The notes under the pieces are model-generated. The model was not told the DNA's origin. It did no database searches and saw nothing but the letters and a program-made list of their open reading frames with translations. A program made the translations under genes and the position numbers. Shown here in pieces: positions 17,204-25,181 of a stretch of 64,000 nucleotides of DNA (position 1 is the first letter of the stretch; the number at the start of each line of letters is the position of its first letter). This DNA is from Pontibacter ruber (GTDB lineage: Bacteria > Bacteroidota > Bacteroidia > Cytophagales > Hymenobacteraceae): the NCBI RefSeq assembly GCF_023630205.1, contig NZ_JALPRR010000001.1:1240001-1304000 (forward strand), in the 5' to 3' direction.

Positions 17204-17524
17204 TTATACTTCTGTATGTTTTAGTGCTGCCGCATTGATGCAGTAGCGCATGTTGGTTGGTGTTCTGGCATCCTCAAACAAATGGCCCAGGTGCTGCCCG
17301 CATTGGCTGCACAGCAACTGTATGCGATGCCTGCCATACGTGTTCAGCGGGTTGTGCTTTACATTGTCTCCTACCTGAGACCAGAAGCTGGGAAAGCCGG
17401 AGCCGACATCAAACTTTGTTTCTGCTTCGAACAACACGTTGCCGCACTCAGAGCAAGTATAAACGCCGCGCTCCTGCTGCTTGTTACCCGATACCTTGCC
17501 TCTGTGCCTGAACATAGTTGCCAT
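17204..17524 (-). CDS. Short MsrB-like protein (SelR domain)
   Basis: A 106-residue SelR-domain protein. The zinc-binding pairs are Cys24/Cys27 and Cys72/Cys75. The catalytic position is Cys95 in NMRYCINAAAL, and GQHLGHLFED is conserved. The N-terminal part (MATMFRHRGKVSGNKQQERG) is shorter than in standard MsrB, which has an extra LTPEEY-type helix, and the usual GSGWPSF reads GSGFPSFW. It is therefore a divergent paralogue of the neighbouring msrB (17551-17946). It may reduce R-methionine sulfoxide with a different electron donor or substrate preference; that is inference. Confidence 0.87.
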   Translation of the reverse strand: MATMFRHRGKVSGNKQQERGVYTCSECGNVLFEAETKFDVGSGFPSFWSQVGDNVKHNPLNTYGRHRIQLLCSQCGQHLGHLFEDARTPTNMRYCINAAALKHTEV

Positions 17525-17550
17525 GAAGGCAGATGCCCTGCTGCTATACG

Positions 17551-17946
17551 TTATTTCTCAAAATCTTCTACCGGCACAAACGTCATCGACAGGGAGTTTA
17601 CACAGTGGCGGATGTTTTTAGGAGTAAGGTACTCCCCTTCGAACACATGGCCCAGGTGCGCGCCACAGTTGGCGCAAACAATCTCGGTACGGCGTCCATC
17701 CGGGTCGGGTATGCGCTTCACGGCTCCGGTTATTTCGTCGTCGAAGCTTGGCCAGCCGCAGTGCGACTCAAATTTGTATTCGGAAGTATAAAGGGGCGCA
17801 TTGCAGCGCTTGCAAAGGTATACGCCTTCGCCTTTAAAGTTATTGTACTTGCCCGTGCCCGGAAACTCGGTGCCTTTGTGCACGATAATGCGCTCTTCCT
17901 CGGATGTAAGCTTGTTATACTCTGATGGGTCTTTTGCTATTTTCAT
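17551..17946 (-). CDS. msrB: Peptide-methionine (R)-S-oxide reductase MsrB
   Basis: A 131-residue full-length MsrB that reduces R-methionine sulfoxide in proteins. Zinc ligands are Cys45/Cys48 and Cys91/Cys94; the catalytic Cys115 is in [10 protein letters not shown]; Cys63 in SHCGWPSFD may act in resolution. The N-terminus [20 protein letters not shown] matches the canonical helix that the next gene lacks. It is the first gene of the msrB-msrB-msrA unit, all on the minus strand. Confidence 0.95.
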   Translation of the reverse strand: MKIAKDPSEYNKLTSEEERIIVHKGTEFPGTGKYNNFKGEGVYLCKRCNAPLYTSEYKFESHCGWPSFDDEITGAVKRIPDPDGRRTEIVCANCGAHLGHVFEGEYLTPKNIRHCVNSLSMTFVPVEDFEK

Positions 17947-18461
17947 TTGTTTATACTTCTGTTATTGCGATTTTATACGTGTACTTCTCAGAACAAACAA
18001 AGGCCCAAAAAGATTTGACGTGACGAAGTGGCACATACATTCCTTCATCCTTCCGGTTTCCTCCTTGTAGCTGTTGCATGTTTTTTTCAGGCAGGCATAT
18101 CTAGCTCTTCTATTGTCTAAGCTTCTTCCGTGGCAGGCTTGCTAACAGAAGTCGCCCTGCACCGCAGGCTTGCCTGAGAGCCGCCAGACTTCCAGCGCTG
18201 CAAAGTTATTCTTGGGTATAACATAAGCTGCCGCTCTCTTTCATAACACAAGATGCGCTTCACACTTGTTTTTGCTCCGTTCACATCAAAAAATTGATAC
18301 AAAGCCACTTATAGTCCCTTCGGAAGAACAAGAGCGGGAGGAACACCGTTCTCTAACAAATAAGCCATATTCTTAAGCCGATAAGTACAAAATAAGCCTG
18401 ATGATTGACTAAGTCAATAGAACCTGTATGTAATTATTTTTCATCTCAAAAACTAAGTGCT
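17947..18461. other. Long divergent spacer between msrB and the 145-residue gene
   Basis: This 515-bp gap lies between divergently transcribed genes. Two copies of GCAGGCTTGC sit near 18133 and 18167, and CAGGCTTGCCTG at 18168-18179 is a near-palindrome. The part next to msrB contains TATACTT copies. No convincing reading frame, tRNA or terminator was found; it probably carries both promoters and decayed repeats. Confidence 0.45.
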
Positions 18462-18899
18462 ATGAATTTTCAACCGATTTCCTTCTTTAGAAACTTGTTT
18501 GGTGTAAAAGATCAACCTTCAGGAGGCGGAGAACCAAAGCAAGTAATCATTACAGCTTCTTCGCAGCCAGAGGTGTTGCAGAAGAGAATGCAGGAAGAAA
18601 AGTTGTCACATGGTGAAACAGTGACTGCAAACTTATCTCCTGTGCGTCTGGAGAAAAACCGTGATAAGATGGTGCTGTACTTCTGCCCAATGAGGTCGAT
18701 TGAGGTTCTTGAAACGGTTACTACCGGAGATGGAGGCAGCATACCAGGACAGGCAAAAGTAGAAGGGTTAACCATCCCTAAAAACTTAAAAGCCGGCTTC
18801 TACAAACTAAAAAATGTGACGCTGACCTCGAACGGAACAATGCAGGTAAAAGCAACAGAAAATACCATTTGGGAAGCTGCAGCTTACGAACTGTACTGA
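18462..18899 (+). CDS. Hypothetical protein (145 aa)
   Basis: The start at 18462 gives 145 residues beginning MNFQPISFFRNLFGV. An earlier in-frame ATG at 18405 is less likely because the extra residues look non-coding. No signal peptide or membrane helix is seen. The middle is beta-rich (KQVIITASSQP, DKMVLYFCPM, AGFYKLKNVTLTSNGTMQVK), suggesting a small beta barrel or sandwich. I do not recognise a family. Codon use is slightly more AT-rich than in the neighbours. It stands alone and is followed by a hairpin at 18959-19004. Confidence 0.6.
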   Translation: MNFQPISFFRNLFGVKDQPSGGGEPKQVIITASSQPEVLQKRMQEEKLSHGETVTANLSPVRLEKNRDKMVLYFCPMRSIEVLETVTTGDGGSIPGQAKVEGLTIPKNLKAGFYKLKNVTLTSNGTMQVKATENTIWEAAAYELY

Positions 18900-18958
18900 T
18901 CTGATGTAGTAATACTAATACCGCAGGTATAAAGCCTATCCTGCGTTAGATTGAAAAA

Positions 18959-19004
18959 CAGCTAAGCCATAGTTCTGGTTATCCACCAACCTATAGCTTA
19001 GCTG
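18959..19004 (+). terminator. Likely intrinsic terminator
   Basis: Arms CAGCTAAGC (18959-18967) and GCTTAGCTG (18996-19004), with an additional ATAG/CTAT pairing inside, are followed by a T-rich tract. It lies about 60 bp after the 145-residue gene. Confidence 0.65.
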
Positions 19005-19051
19005 CTTTTTCTTTTATAGAAGTATGGTTAAAAGCTTTTTACCGCTTCCGA

Positions 19052-19537
19052 TTACCTGTCGTGCAGCTTTTGGTGGTTTAGCAGCTTGTGTATAGTTTGA
19101 ACAATGCGCTCTACTTTCGTTTCGTCGGTTTTGGCAGAGTAGATCCAGTCTACAAAGGCTTTCTGCTCGCTGTCGGTGCAGTTTAGGAATTTCTCATAAG
19201 CGGCGGGTTCGTCTTTCAGGCACAGCAGCAGTTCTTCGGGCACTTCCTGCGGTGTGCTGTCGGCGTAAAGTATAACCTGCACCCAATCGCCTGCCTGTTT
19301 CTTTATCTTCTTTCGTATCTCCGCCTTTACCGGCAGAAAAAGCTGACCGTTTCCCATCGGCATCAGGTGGTAGCCTTTTAGCTGGTAGCCGTCTATACTT
19401 CCTTTCACCCTAACCCAACCGAAATACGCGTGCTTATCCGGCGCTATCTCCGGTATGGCCGCATAGGTCCAGCCGCCTTTGCCGGGGAATTTCTCCAGCA
19501 GGTAGGGTTTGTTGATGAGTGGTTGCTCGGTGGCCAT
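19052..19537 (-). CDS. YdeI/OmdA-type protein with DUF1905 domain
   Basis: A 161-residue cytoplasmic protein with two modules. Residues about 5-95 are a DUF1905 beta barrel (FPGKGGWTYAAIPEI, FGWVRVKGSIDGY, LFLPVKAEIRKKI). Residues about 97-161 are a helical OmdA/YdeI segment (VPEELLLCLKDEP, ALNCTDSEQKAFVDWI-like region, VERIVQTIHKLLNH). The family is sometimes linked to bacteriocin resistance, but for this stand-alone protein the function is unknown. It is a single-gene unit, convergent with the 18462 gene. Confidence 0.82.
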   Translation of the reverse strand: MATEQPLINKPYLLEKFPGKGGWTYAAIPEIAPDKHAYFGWVRVKGSIDGYQLKGYHLMPMGNGQLFLPVKAEIRKKIKKQAGDWVQVILYADSTPQEVPEELLLCLKDEPAAYEKFLNCTDSEQKAFVDWIYSAKTDETKVERIVQTIHKLLNHQKLHDR

Positions 19538-19647
19538 ACTTAAACTAAATGCACTGACATCCTACCAGGTCTACTTCTGCATACCACAGGTAAAGGATTT
19601 TGTCTCCCATTTTCATCACCAGCCCTCTGGAGGGAGTTTTTAATTCA

Positions 19648-20535
19648 TTATTTAGCGGGAAAGTATAAACCCTCTACTCCCTTAAGCGAAGCAAAGGTCT
19701 TGGTAAACTCTTCACTTGTTGGGCAGTCATAACATTGTGGTTTAGATTGTGCCTTATGCAGCTTGTCAATTTCAGGTTGGTTTTTGTAAGTAAGCTCCAA
19801 GTTATACTTGCTCCCGATCATCACTCTGTCGCTGGGGCTGTAGGGCTGGGGGTTTAGCTGGTAGTTATAGTATTCCAGGCACTCGCCGGTATATGATCCG
19901 AAGTTCTGCAGCTCCGCTTTAACTGGTTTCTGGTCTGTGAAAGTATATACTGTCTTGTTTAGGTGCTTGAAAAGAGAGTCTGCTACCTGCTTGTGGTAAA
20001 CCAGTTTCGTTTCAGTATGCGGATCTGTAGTTGTGGCAATGCGGTGGCTGTTCAGCATCGTGCGCTCAACTGATATGTCGGTGAAAGTTTCGTCTTTGGT
20101 ATCGTACTGCGGAAAACTTATGACGCCCAGTTCGCCTTCGTTCAGGTTAAAAACAGGAAAAAGAAGCTGCTGGGGCGCCAGTGTTTTGCCTTGCTCAGTT
20201 ACCGGTTGGCGCAGGTACTCCTTCAGGGCGAGCAGGAACTTTCGGTTTTGCTCCGGCAACCCAGGGTTAGCCAAGGCTTTGGCAAGTATGTTTTTCTCAA
20301 AGAGATCGACTTTGCCTGCATTCAGTCTTTCCCACTCGTCATAGTAAGCCTCGCATTCACTGACAAGCTTTTCCCGGTTTAGTTCGCTGTGCGCTTTGAT
20401 TGCAGGTGGCGTGGTTGTTTGGCTGATTGCCTCAGGTTCAGCAGCTTTGGCTTCTTGCTTTGCTTCCCCCTGTGAGCAGGAAAGTAGTAGGGCCGATTTC
20501 AGGACGATGGACAGGAGGAGTAAAAGTTGTTTCAT
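19648..20535 (-). CDS. Hypothetical lipoprotein (295 aa)
   Basis: The start at 20535 gives a good signal peptide (MKQLLLLLSIVLKSALLLSC, lipidated Cys20). An upstream in-frame ATG would add 35 residues with no function. A disordered KQEAKAAEPEAISQTT linker follows, then a globular domain of about 240 residues with no recognised family. It has the segments CEAYYDEWERLNAGKVDLFE and LFPVFNLNEGELGVISFPQY, and a C-terminal CYDCPTSEEF pair of cysteines. It is most likely an outer-membrane-attached lipoprotein. It is divergent from the QorB-like gene with a 250-bp AT-rich spacer that contains several AAGTATA copies. Confidence 0.7.
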   Translation of the reverse strand: MKQLLLLLSIVLKSALLLSCSQGEAKQEAKAAEPEAISQTTTPPAIKAHSELNREKLVSECEAYYDEWERLNAGKVDLFEKNILAKALANPGLPEQNRKFLLALKEYLRQPVTEQGKTLAPQQLLFPVFNLNEGELGVISFPQYDTKDETFTDISVERTMLNSHRIATTTDPHTETKLVYHKQVADSLFKHLNKTVYTFTDQKPVKAELQNFGSYTGECLEYYNYQLNPQPYSPSDRVMIGSKYNLELTYKNQPEIDKLHKAQSKPQCYDCPTSEEFTKTFASLKGVEGLYFPAK

Positions 20536-20785
20536 AGCAGATGTATATAGGAGTACTAATATAGTAAAATGTTTATAGTTAATCCAGCTTGAGTACATGA
20601 TCAGTAGAAAAGTATAGCAGTAAGTTATGAACCTGCACAAGTATAAGTACAGTTGTTAAAAGCTAGCTGTAAAGTATAACCACATATTCCGCAATTGCTT
20701 AAGAGCTAACCTTTAGCCATAGTAGCTTCTCTTAGTTCTTTTAACTTTCGTACAGAATAGATCGGAAACTAAACGCAGCAAGCAT

Positions 20786-21649
20786 ATGAAAATAGGAATT
20801 ACTGGAGCCACAGGGCAACTGGGCCGCCTTGTAGTAAACAAACTGAAAGACAAAGTACCTGCTGACAGCCTGGTAGCGCTGGTGCGATCGACAGAGAAAG
20901 CCTCTGACCTGGGCATAGAAGCCCGTGAAGCTGATTACGAAAAGCCGGAAACACTAAACCGTGCATTGGAAGGCATAGACACGTTACTGCTGATCTCGGG
21001 AAGTGAAGTGGGAAGGCGTGCTGCCCAGCATTTTAACGTAACGGATGCTGCAAAGAAGGCCGGCGTAAAATGGATCGTTTATACAAGCATACTCCACGCT
21101 GATACCTCGTCGATCAGTCTTGCAGAAGAACACCGTGCCACGGAAGCAGACTTGAAGAACTCAGGTATACCGTACACGCTCCTGCGAAACGGCTGGTACA
21201 CCGAAAACTATACCGGCTCTATTCCGGGTGCGCTTGCAGGTGGTGCTTTTATAGGCAGTGCAGGCGAAGGTAGGATCTCGGGAGCCGCCCGTGCGGACTA
21301 TGCGGAGGCAGCAGTTGCTGTTTTAACCGGAGAAGGTCATAAAGGTAAAGTGTATGAACTGGCCGGAGACGAAGCTTTTACACTCAGCGACCTGGCTGCG
21401 GAAATCTCCCGTCAATCAGGAAAAGACATCCCTTACAAAAACCTGCCTAAAGCCGATTATGCTGCTGCCCTTACCAGTTTTGGTTTGCCTGAAGGCTTGG
21501 CGCAAGCGATTGCCGGCTGGGATGTAGCCGCATCAAACGGCGCTTTGTACGACGATAGCCGCCAACTTTCCAAACTCATCGGGCACCCCACTACGCCCAT
21601 GAAAGCGACGGTGGCAGAGGCGCTGAAAGGAACTGCGAATGCTGGGTAG
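20786..21649 (+). CDS. QorB-like NAD(P)H-binding oxidoreductase (atypical SDR/NmrA)
   Basis: A 287-residue Rossmann protein. The N-terminal nucleotide-binding motif is GATGQLG (residues 6-12). KWIVYTSILHAD and EADLKNSGIPYTLLRNGWYTENY are typical of NmrA-like SDRs and especially of QorB (YtfG) quinone oxidoreductases. Two-electron reduction of quinones is the expected activity, by homology. It is a single gene: a divergent lipoprotein gene lies upstream, and a TTCG-capped terminator follows at 21682-21707. Confidence 0.88.
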   Translation: MKIGITGATGQLGRLVVNKLKDKVPADSLVALVRSTEKASDLGIEAREADYEKPETLNRALEGIDTLLLISGSEVGRRAAQHFNVTDAAKKAGVKWIVYTSILHADTSSISLAEEHRATEADLKNSGIPYTLLRNGWYTENYTGSIPGALAGGAFIGSAGEGRISGAARADYAEAAVAVLTGEGHKGKVYELAGDEAFTLSDLAAEISRQSGKDIPYKNLPKADYAAALTSFGLPEGLAQAIAGWDVAASNGALYDDSRQLSKLIGHPTTPMKATVAEALKGTANAG

Positions 21650-21681
21650 GTTTATACTTTTGCTATAGTTACTAAAGGATT

Positions 21682-21707
21682 ACAAAAGCTACTTCGGTAG
21701 CTTTTGT
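21682..21707 (+). terminator. Intrinsic terminator with TTCG loop
   Basis: An 11-bp perfect stem (ACAAAAGCTAC / GTAGCTTTTGT) is closed by the stable TTCG tetraloop and followed by a T-rich tract. It lies just after the QorB-like gene. Confidence 0.9.
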
Positions 21708-21888
21708 TGTTTTATAGTTGGTGTTCCAGACCAGCGGCTGGTTTTAGGCTGTGGAACTACAGTTGCTGAAAAAGCCAATTAAAAGATGGCTGAGAAGTAT
21801 AACCACAAGTTGGACTGTTGCTAAACTTTCGGAATGTGGGACACAAGTGATTGTATAAGATCTTGTTAATGAAGATATAATCTTTACT

Positions 21889-22392
21889 TTAAAATACTGT
21901 GACACCAAATTCCTTTGACAGCAGATCATCAAGTTGCTTAATGTCCGCTATAAGATCTTTGAAGTCCTGTGTTGATGCTAACTCATGCTGGTTATTCTGA
22001 TACAGCTTTTTCAGCTCAGCCATTTTAAAGTAGAATGATTGGGATTGTAGCTTGATTGGTAGTAGCGCTAATTTTTCTTCAATAGCGCTCTTTCTCTGTT
22101 TAGCCACATCGACTATTTCGATAGCCGAAGTAAAATCCAGTTCCTTTCGTAGGACAGATTCCAGAAGTTCGCAATTATAGCTGGCACATTGCTTTGGTCT
22201 GTCTAAGTAGATAGAGCAGCCATCACAATATTTTTTGCAGGGCTGAATAAAGACCCCATCACTACTTGCCTCCTCAATATCCATTAATTCTCTTATTGCA
22301 GGCAACTCTTCGTGGCTAAGCTGTACAAAGCCAATCAAGGTGCCATCGCAACACAACCCACAAGCCAAACAAATATTGGTTGAATCAATCAT
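21889..22392 (-). CDS. YkgJ-type cysteine-cluster protein
   Basis: A 167-residue protein with the YkgJ/CxxCxxCC metal-binding region at the N-terminus: CLACGLCCDG, including Cys8, Cys11, Cys14 and Cys15. It continues with CKKYCDGCSIYLDRPKQC and a further CELL. Such clusters bind zinc or iron-sulfur. The rest is helical and charged. The function is unknown. The gene and its surroundings (21.7-23.5 kb) are more AT-rich than the flanks. It is separated by a repeat-bearing spacer from the GIY-YIG gene, so the two may form a small accessory insertion. Confidence 0.8.
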   Translation of the reverse strand: MIDSTNICLACGLCCDGTLIGFVQLSHEELPAIRELMDIEEASSDGVFIQPCKKYCDGCSIYLDRPKQCASYNCELLESVLRKELDFTSAIEIVDVAKQRKSAIEEKLALLPIKLQSQSFYFKMAELKKLYQNNQHELASTQDFKDLIADIKQLDDLLSKEFGVTVF

Positions 22393-22439
22393 ACTTACTG
22401 AATTTAAGCACTTCTTTTATGTGCAATTTCGAAGGTAGC

Positions 22440-22565
22440 TTAAATTACAGCTAACAATTGTATAAACGGGACACGACACTTTTTAGTCGCCCTGTGCTGG
22501 CGCGAGTTTGCAAATAGTAATATTGTATCGTGACAATAAAGTACGAGCTACAAGCTCGCACTAGC
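22440..22565. repeat. Putative intergenic hairpin-rich repeat element
   Basis: About 125 bp containing small palindromes in a row: TATTGT/ACAATA (22521-22538) and CGAGCT/AGCTCG (22544-22558), with GCGAGTTTGCAAAT upstream. The layout resembles dispersed intergenic repeats that I recall from Cytophagales genomes, but only one copy is visible here. Confidence 0.4.
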
Positions 22566-22571
22566 GGGGAG

Positions 22572-23414
22572 CTATTTTCTCTTTAACTCATCAAGCGTCA
22601 CTCCATTCTTGTTCTTCCAGCTTGTCCAGCCGTTCGTTGCTCTTCCTAATACAACACCGCCTGCTGTACTTGGAGAATTGAAGACATAATCTTCCATGAA
22701 TTTATAATTGCCATCAACATTCATCACGATCTGTTCTTCTATCAACTTCTTTCTCAGGTTTATTAAATAGTCATGGCAAGAAGCAGTAGTACTTAGTTTT
22801 AGTCCTGATCCTTTAAAAACGACGAAGCCATCGTCGATCAAGTCTCCTTCCGCATAAAGATTATCCCCTTTAAGCGTTAGAAGTTCTTTTTTAGTGATGG
22901 ACTCTTTGCTGATCTTATCAAAGACAGGAAAGCCTAACGTGGAGAGCAGTATCTTGATAGTATCAAAGCTATCCAGTAAATCGGCCTCCATAGATTCAGT
23001 TACAAATGGTTTATTCGGCACAACTGAGTTTTCAGTGTCGAACCTGTTAGCTTCCTTGGCTTCAGCAACTGCAATGTGCTCCAAGTATTTAGCATGAGAC
23101 TTAGTAAAGGCATTGATCTTGGAAACCATAACAACGGCATAGTTCCAAAACTCTTTTGATCTGTTGTGCTGCTTTATCCGCTCCAGGCAGTCTTCGGCTT
23201 CGCCTATGTATACCATGGGCTTCGCTTTATCAGCACTTTCACCAAACAGAAAATAGACACCGACATTCTTTAGCTCATCTCTGCCAGCGATGTACTCTAA
23301 CTTATTTCTCGGAACAAGAACTGCCTTCACAACTCTATTTGTGATTTCTGCAATTTTGACGCTGCGAGGTGAGCCATCTGGTAAGAAAATCTGAATTGTT
23401 TGCGGCCTGTTCAT
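22572..23414 (-). CDS. GIY-YIG nuclease family protein with C-terminal DUF4357
   Basis: A 280-residue protein. The GIY-YIG-like domain has VGVYFLFG at 51-58 and VYIGEA at 68-73, followed by ERIKQH with Arg79. This is the family's split motif with Val-Tyr in place of Ile-Tyr. The C-terminal part (about 175-280) is a DUF4357-type domain ending in SPSTAGGVVLGRATNGWTSW. Members are predicted DNA-binding or nicking enzymes, often in accessory regions, and are commonly of unknown target. No phage or restriction gene is adjacent. It may belong with the neighbouring YkgJ-type gene to a short AT-rich accessory segment. Confidence 0.82.
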   Translation of the reverse strand: MNRPQTIQIFLPDGSPRSVKIAEITNRVVKAVLVPRNKLEYIAGRDELKNVGVYFLFGESADKAKPMVYIGEAEDCLERIKQHNRSKEFWNYAVVMVSKINAFTKSHAKYLEHIAVAEAKEANRFDTENSVVPNKPFVTESMEADLLDSFDTIKILLSTLGFPVFDKISKESITKKELLTLKGDNLYAEGDLIDDGFVVFKGSGLKLSTTASCHDYLINLRKKLIEEQIVMNVDGNYKFMEDYVFNSPSTAGGVVLGRATNGWTSWKNKNGVTLDELKRK

Positions 23415-23471
23415 GCTTTACGATTTGAAGTATAAATATAGTAAAAGCTACATGAACTTGTATATAAACAA

Positions 23472-23499
23472 AAAAGCAGCCCCTTCCGGAGCTGCTTTT
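23472..23499 (-). terminator. Intrinsic terminator of fumC
   Basis: A 9-bp stem (AAAAGCAGC / GCTGCTTTT) with a 10-nt loop. On the minus strand a T-run follows. It lies 45 bp after the fumC stop codon. Confidence 0.75.
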
Positions 23500-23503
23500 C
23501 CTT

Positions 23504-23541
23504 TATCTGTTAAAGTATAATGTATCTGTTAAAGTATAATG
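23504..23541. repeat. Perfect 19-bp tandem duplication
   Basis: TATCTGTTAAAGTATAATG occurs twice in tandem, 23504-23522 and 23523-23541, between fumC and its terminator. Each copy contains an AAGTATA motif. Confidence 0.9.
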
Positions 23542-23544
23542 TTA

Positions 23545-24942
23545 TTACTTCTTCAAGCTGCCGATCATATCCTCTGGGCGTACCCACTCATCGTACTGCT
23601 CGCTGGTTAGCAGGCCAAGGGCAATAGCTGCCTGGCGAAGGGTGGTGCCTTCTTTGTGCGCTTTCTTCGCGATCTTGGCTGCGTTGTCGTAACCGATGTG
23701 CGGGTTAAGCGCCGTTACCAGCATCAGCGAGTTCTCCAGGTTTTCTTTGATGCGGGCCGTGTTTGGCTCTATACCTACCGCGCAATGTTTGTCGAACGAG
23801 TCGCAGGCGTCGCCGATCAGCTGGGCGCTCATCAGCAGGTTGTAGATCATCACCGGCTTGAACACGTTCAGCTCGAAATGGCCGTTCATGCCACCAACCG
23901 AGATAGCCACGTCGTTACCGATTACCTGCGCGCAAACCATGGTCATAGCCTCAGCCTGTGTTGGGTTAACTTTACCTGGCATGATAGAAGAACCCGGCTC
24001 GTTCTCCGGGATCAGAATTTCAGCGATACCGGAACGTGGGCCAGAAGCCAGTAAACGAATATCGTTCGCGATCTTCATCAGCGATACAGCCAGTTGCTTC
24101 AGGGCACCAGAAGTTTCTACGATAGCATCGTGTGCTGCAAGTGCTTCGAATTTGTTTGGAGCTGTAATGAACGTATGGCCGGCAAACTGAGAAATCTTCT
24201 CAGCAACCAGCACATCGTAACCAGCCGGTGTGTTAAGACCGGTACCTACTGCAGAACCACCAAGCGCCAATGTGCTCAGGTGCTCCAGCGTGTTGCGAAG
24301 CGCCTTCATGCCATAGTCCAGCTGTGCTACGTAACCGGAAAGCTCCTGGCCCAGTGTAAGCGGTGTAGCGTCCATCAGGTGCGTACGGCCGATCTTCACC
24401 ACATCCATAAACTGCTCTGCTTTGCTGTTCAGCGTGTCGCGCAGTTTCTGCACCAATGGCAACGTGTGCTCTACCACTTTCTTGTAAGCGGCAATGTGCA
24501 TGGCTGTCGGGAAGGTATCGTTAGAAGACTGCGACTTGTTTACGTCGTCGTTCGGGTGAATCTTCTTTTTCTCGTCCATCAGGTCGCCACCCAGCAATAC
24601 GTGTGCGCGGTTAGCCACCACTTCGTTCACGTTCATGTTAGACTGCGTACCCGAACCTGTCTGCCAAACTACCAGCGGAAACTGGTCAGCCAGCTGGCCA
24701 GCCAGGATCTCGTCGCAAACCTGAGAAATGATATCAGCTTTGTCCTGCGCCAGTACGCCCAGTTGTGCGTTAGCCTGCGCAGCCGATTTCTTAAGTATAG
24801 CAAAAGCCTCAACTACTTCCTTCGGCATCAGCTGACCACCGATCGTGAAGTTCTCTTTTGAGCGCTGTGTCTGGGCGCCCCAGTATTTGTCTGCAGGCAC
24901 CTCAACAGGGCCCATTGTGTCTTTCTCTACGCGAACTTGCAT
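23545..24942 (-). CDS. fumC: Fumarate hydratase, class II
   Basis: Iron-independent fumarase of the TCA cycle, converting fumarate to L-malate. The protein has 465 residues, the usual length. Conserved blocks are [42 protein letters not shown], the substrate-loop signature [17 protein letters not shown], and the terminal [18 protein letters not shown]. The start [16 protein letters not shown] matches the family. It is a single gene; its downstream region has a 19-bp tandem duplication and a terminator, and its upstream spacer has a nested inverted repeat block (25003-25181). Confidence 0.97.
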   Translation of the reverse strand: MQVRVEKDTMGPVEVPADKYWGAQTQRSKENFTIGGQLMPKEVVEAFAILKKSAAQANAQLGVLAQDKADIISQVCDEILAGQLADQFPLVVWQTGSGTQSNMNVNEVVANRAHVLLGGDLMDEKKKIHPNDDVNKSQSSNDTFPTAMHIAAYKKVVEHTLPLVQKLRDTLNSKAEQFMDVVKIGRTHLMDATPLTLGQELSGYVAQLDYGMKALRNTLEHLSTLALGGSAVGTGLNTPAGYDVLVAEKISQFAGHTFITAPNKFEALAAHDAIVETSGALKQLAVSLMKIANDIRLLASGPRSGIAEILIPENEPGSSIMPGKVNPTQAEAMTMVCAQVIGNDVAISVGGMNGHFELNVFKPVMIYNLLMSAQLIGDACDSFDKHCAVGIEPNTARIKENLENSLMLVTALNPHIGYDNAAKIAKKAHKEGTTLRQAAIALGLLTSEQYDEWVRPEDMIGSLKK

Positions 24943-25002
24943 ATCGATTTATGTTTGGTTTAAAGGATCAAAATTGTCGGCCGTAAATTACAAAACTTTT
25001 TA

Positions 25003-25181
25003 GAGTTCTGAGTTCTGAGTCTCGAGTTATACTTTGTTTGTAATTTCTCTCCCATTTTGTCATTCCGACCTTCGGGAGAAATCTTGTACAACTATTGTCT
25101 CAAACAGATCTCTCCTATCGTCGAGATGACAATTGAGTATAAAACAACTCAAGACTCAGAATTCGGGACTCAGAACTGTAG
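25003..25181. repeat. Nested inverted repeat: heptad arrays flanking a REP-like element
   Basis: The outer left array (25003-25030) has units of the GAGTTCT type. The outer right array (25147-25181) has units of the ACTCAGA type, which is the inverted form. Between them, 25057-25084 and 25106-25132 form an imperfect inverted repeat of about 27 bp with arms starting TTGTCATTCCGAC and ending GTCGAGATGACAA. This inner element resembles GTCATTCCGA-type dispersed repeats that I recall from Bacteroidota. The block fills the fumC upstream spacer up to the stop codon of the next gene. Confidence 0.75.

Noticed and set aside
18100..18200. Possible tRNA or small RNA in the msrB upstream spacer
   Set aside because: Repeated GCAGGCTTGC gives some pairing, but no cloverleaf, anticodon arm or CCA-adjacent acceptor could be drawn.
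24094..24861. A 255-codon frame opposite fumC
   Set aside because: Shadow of the well-supported fumC gene.
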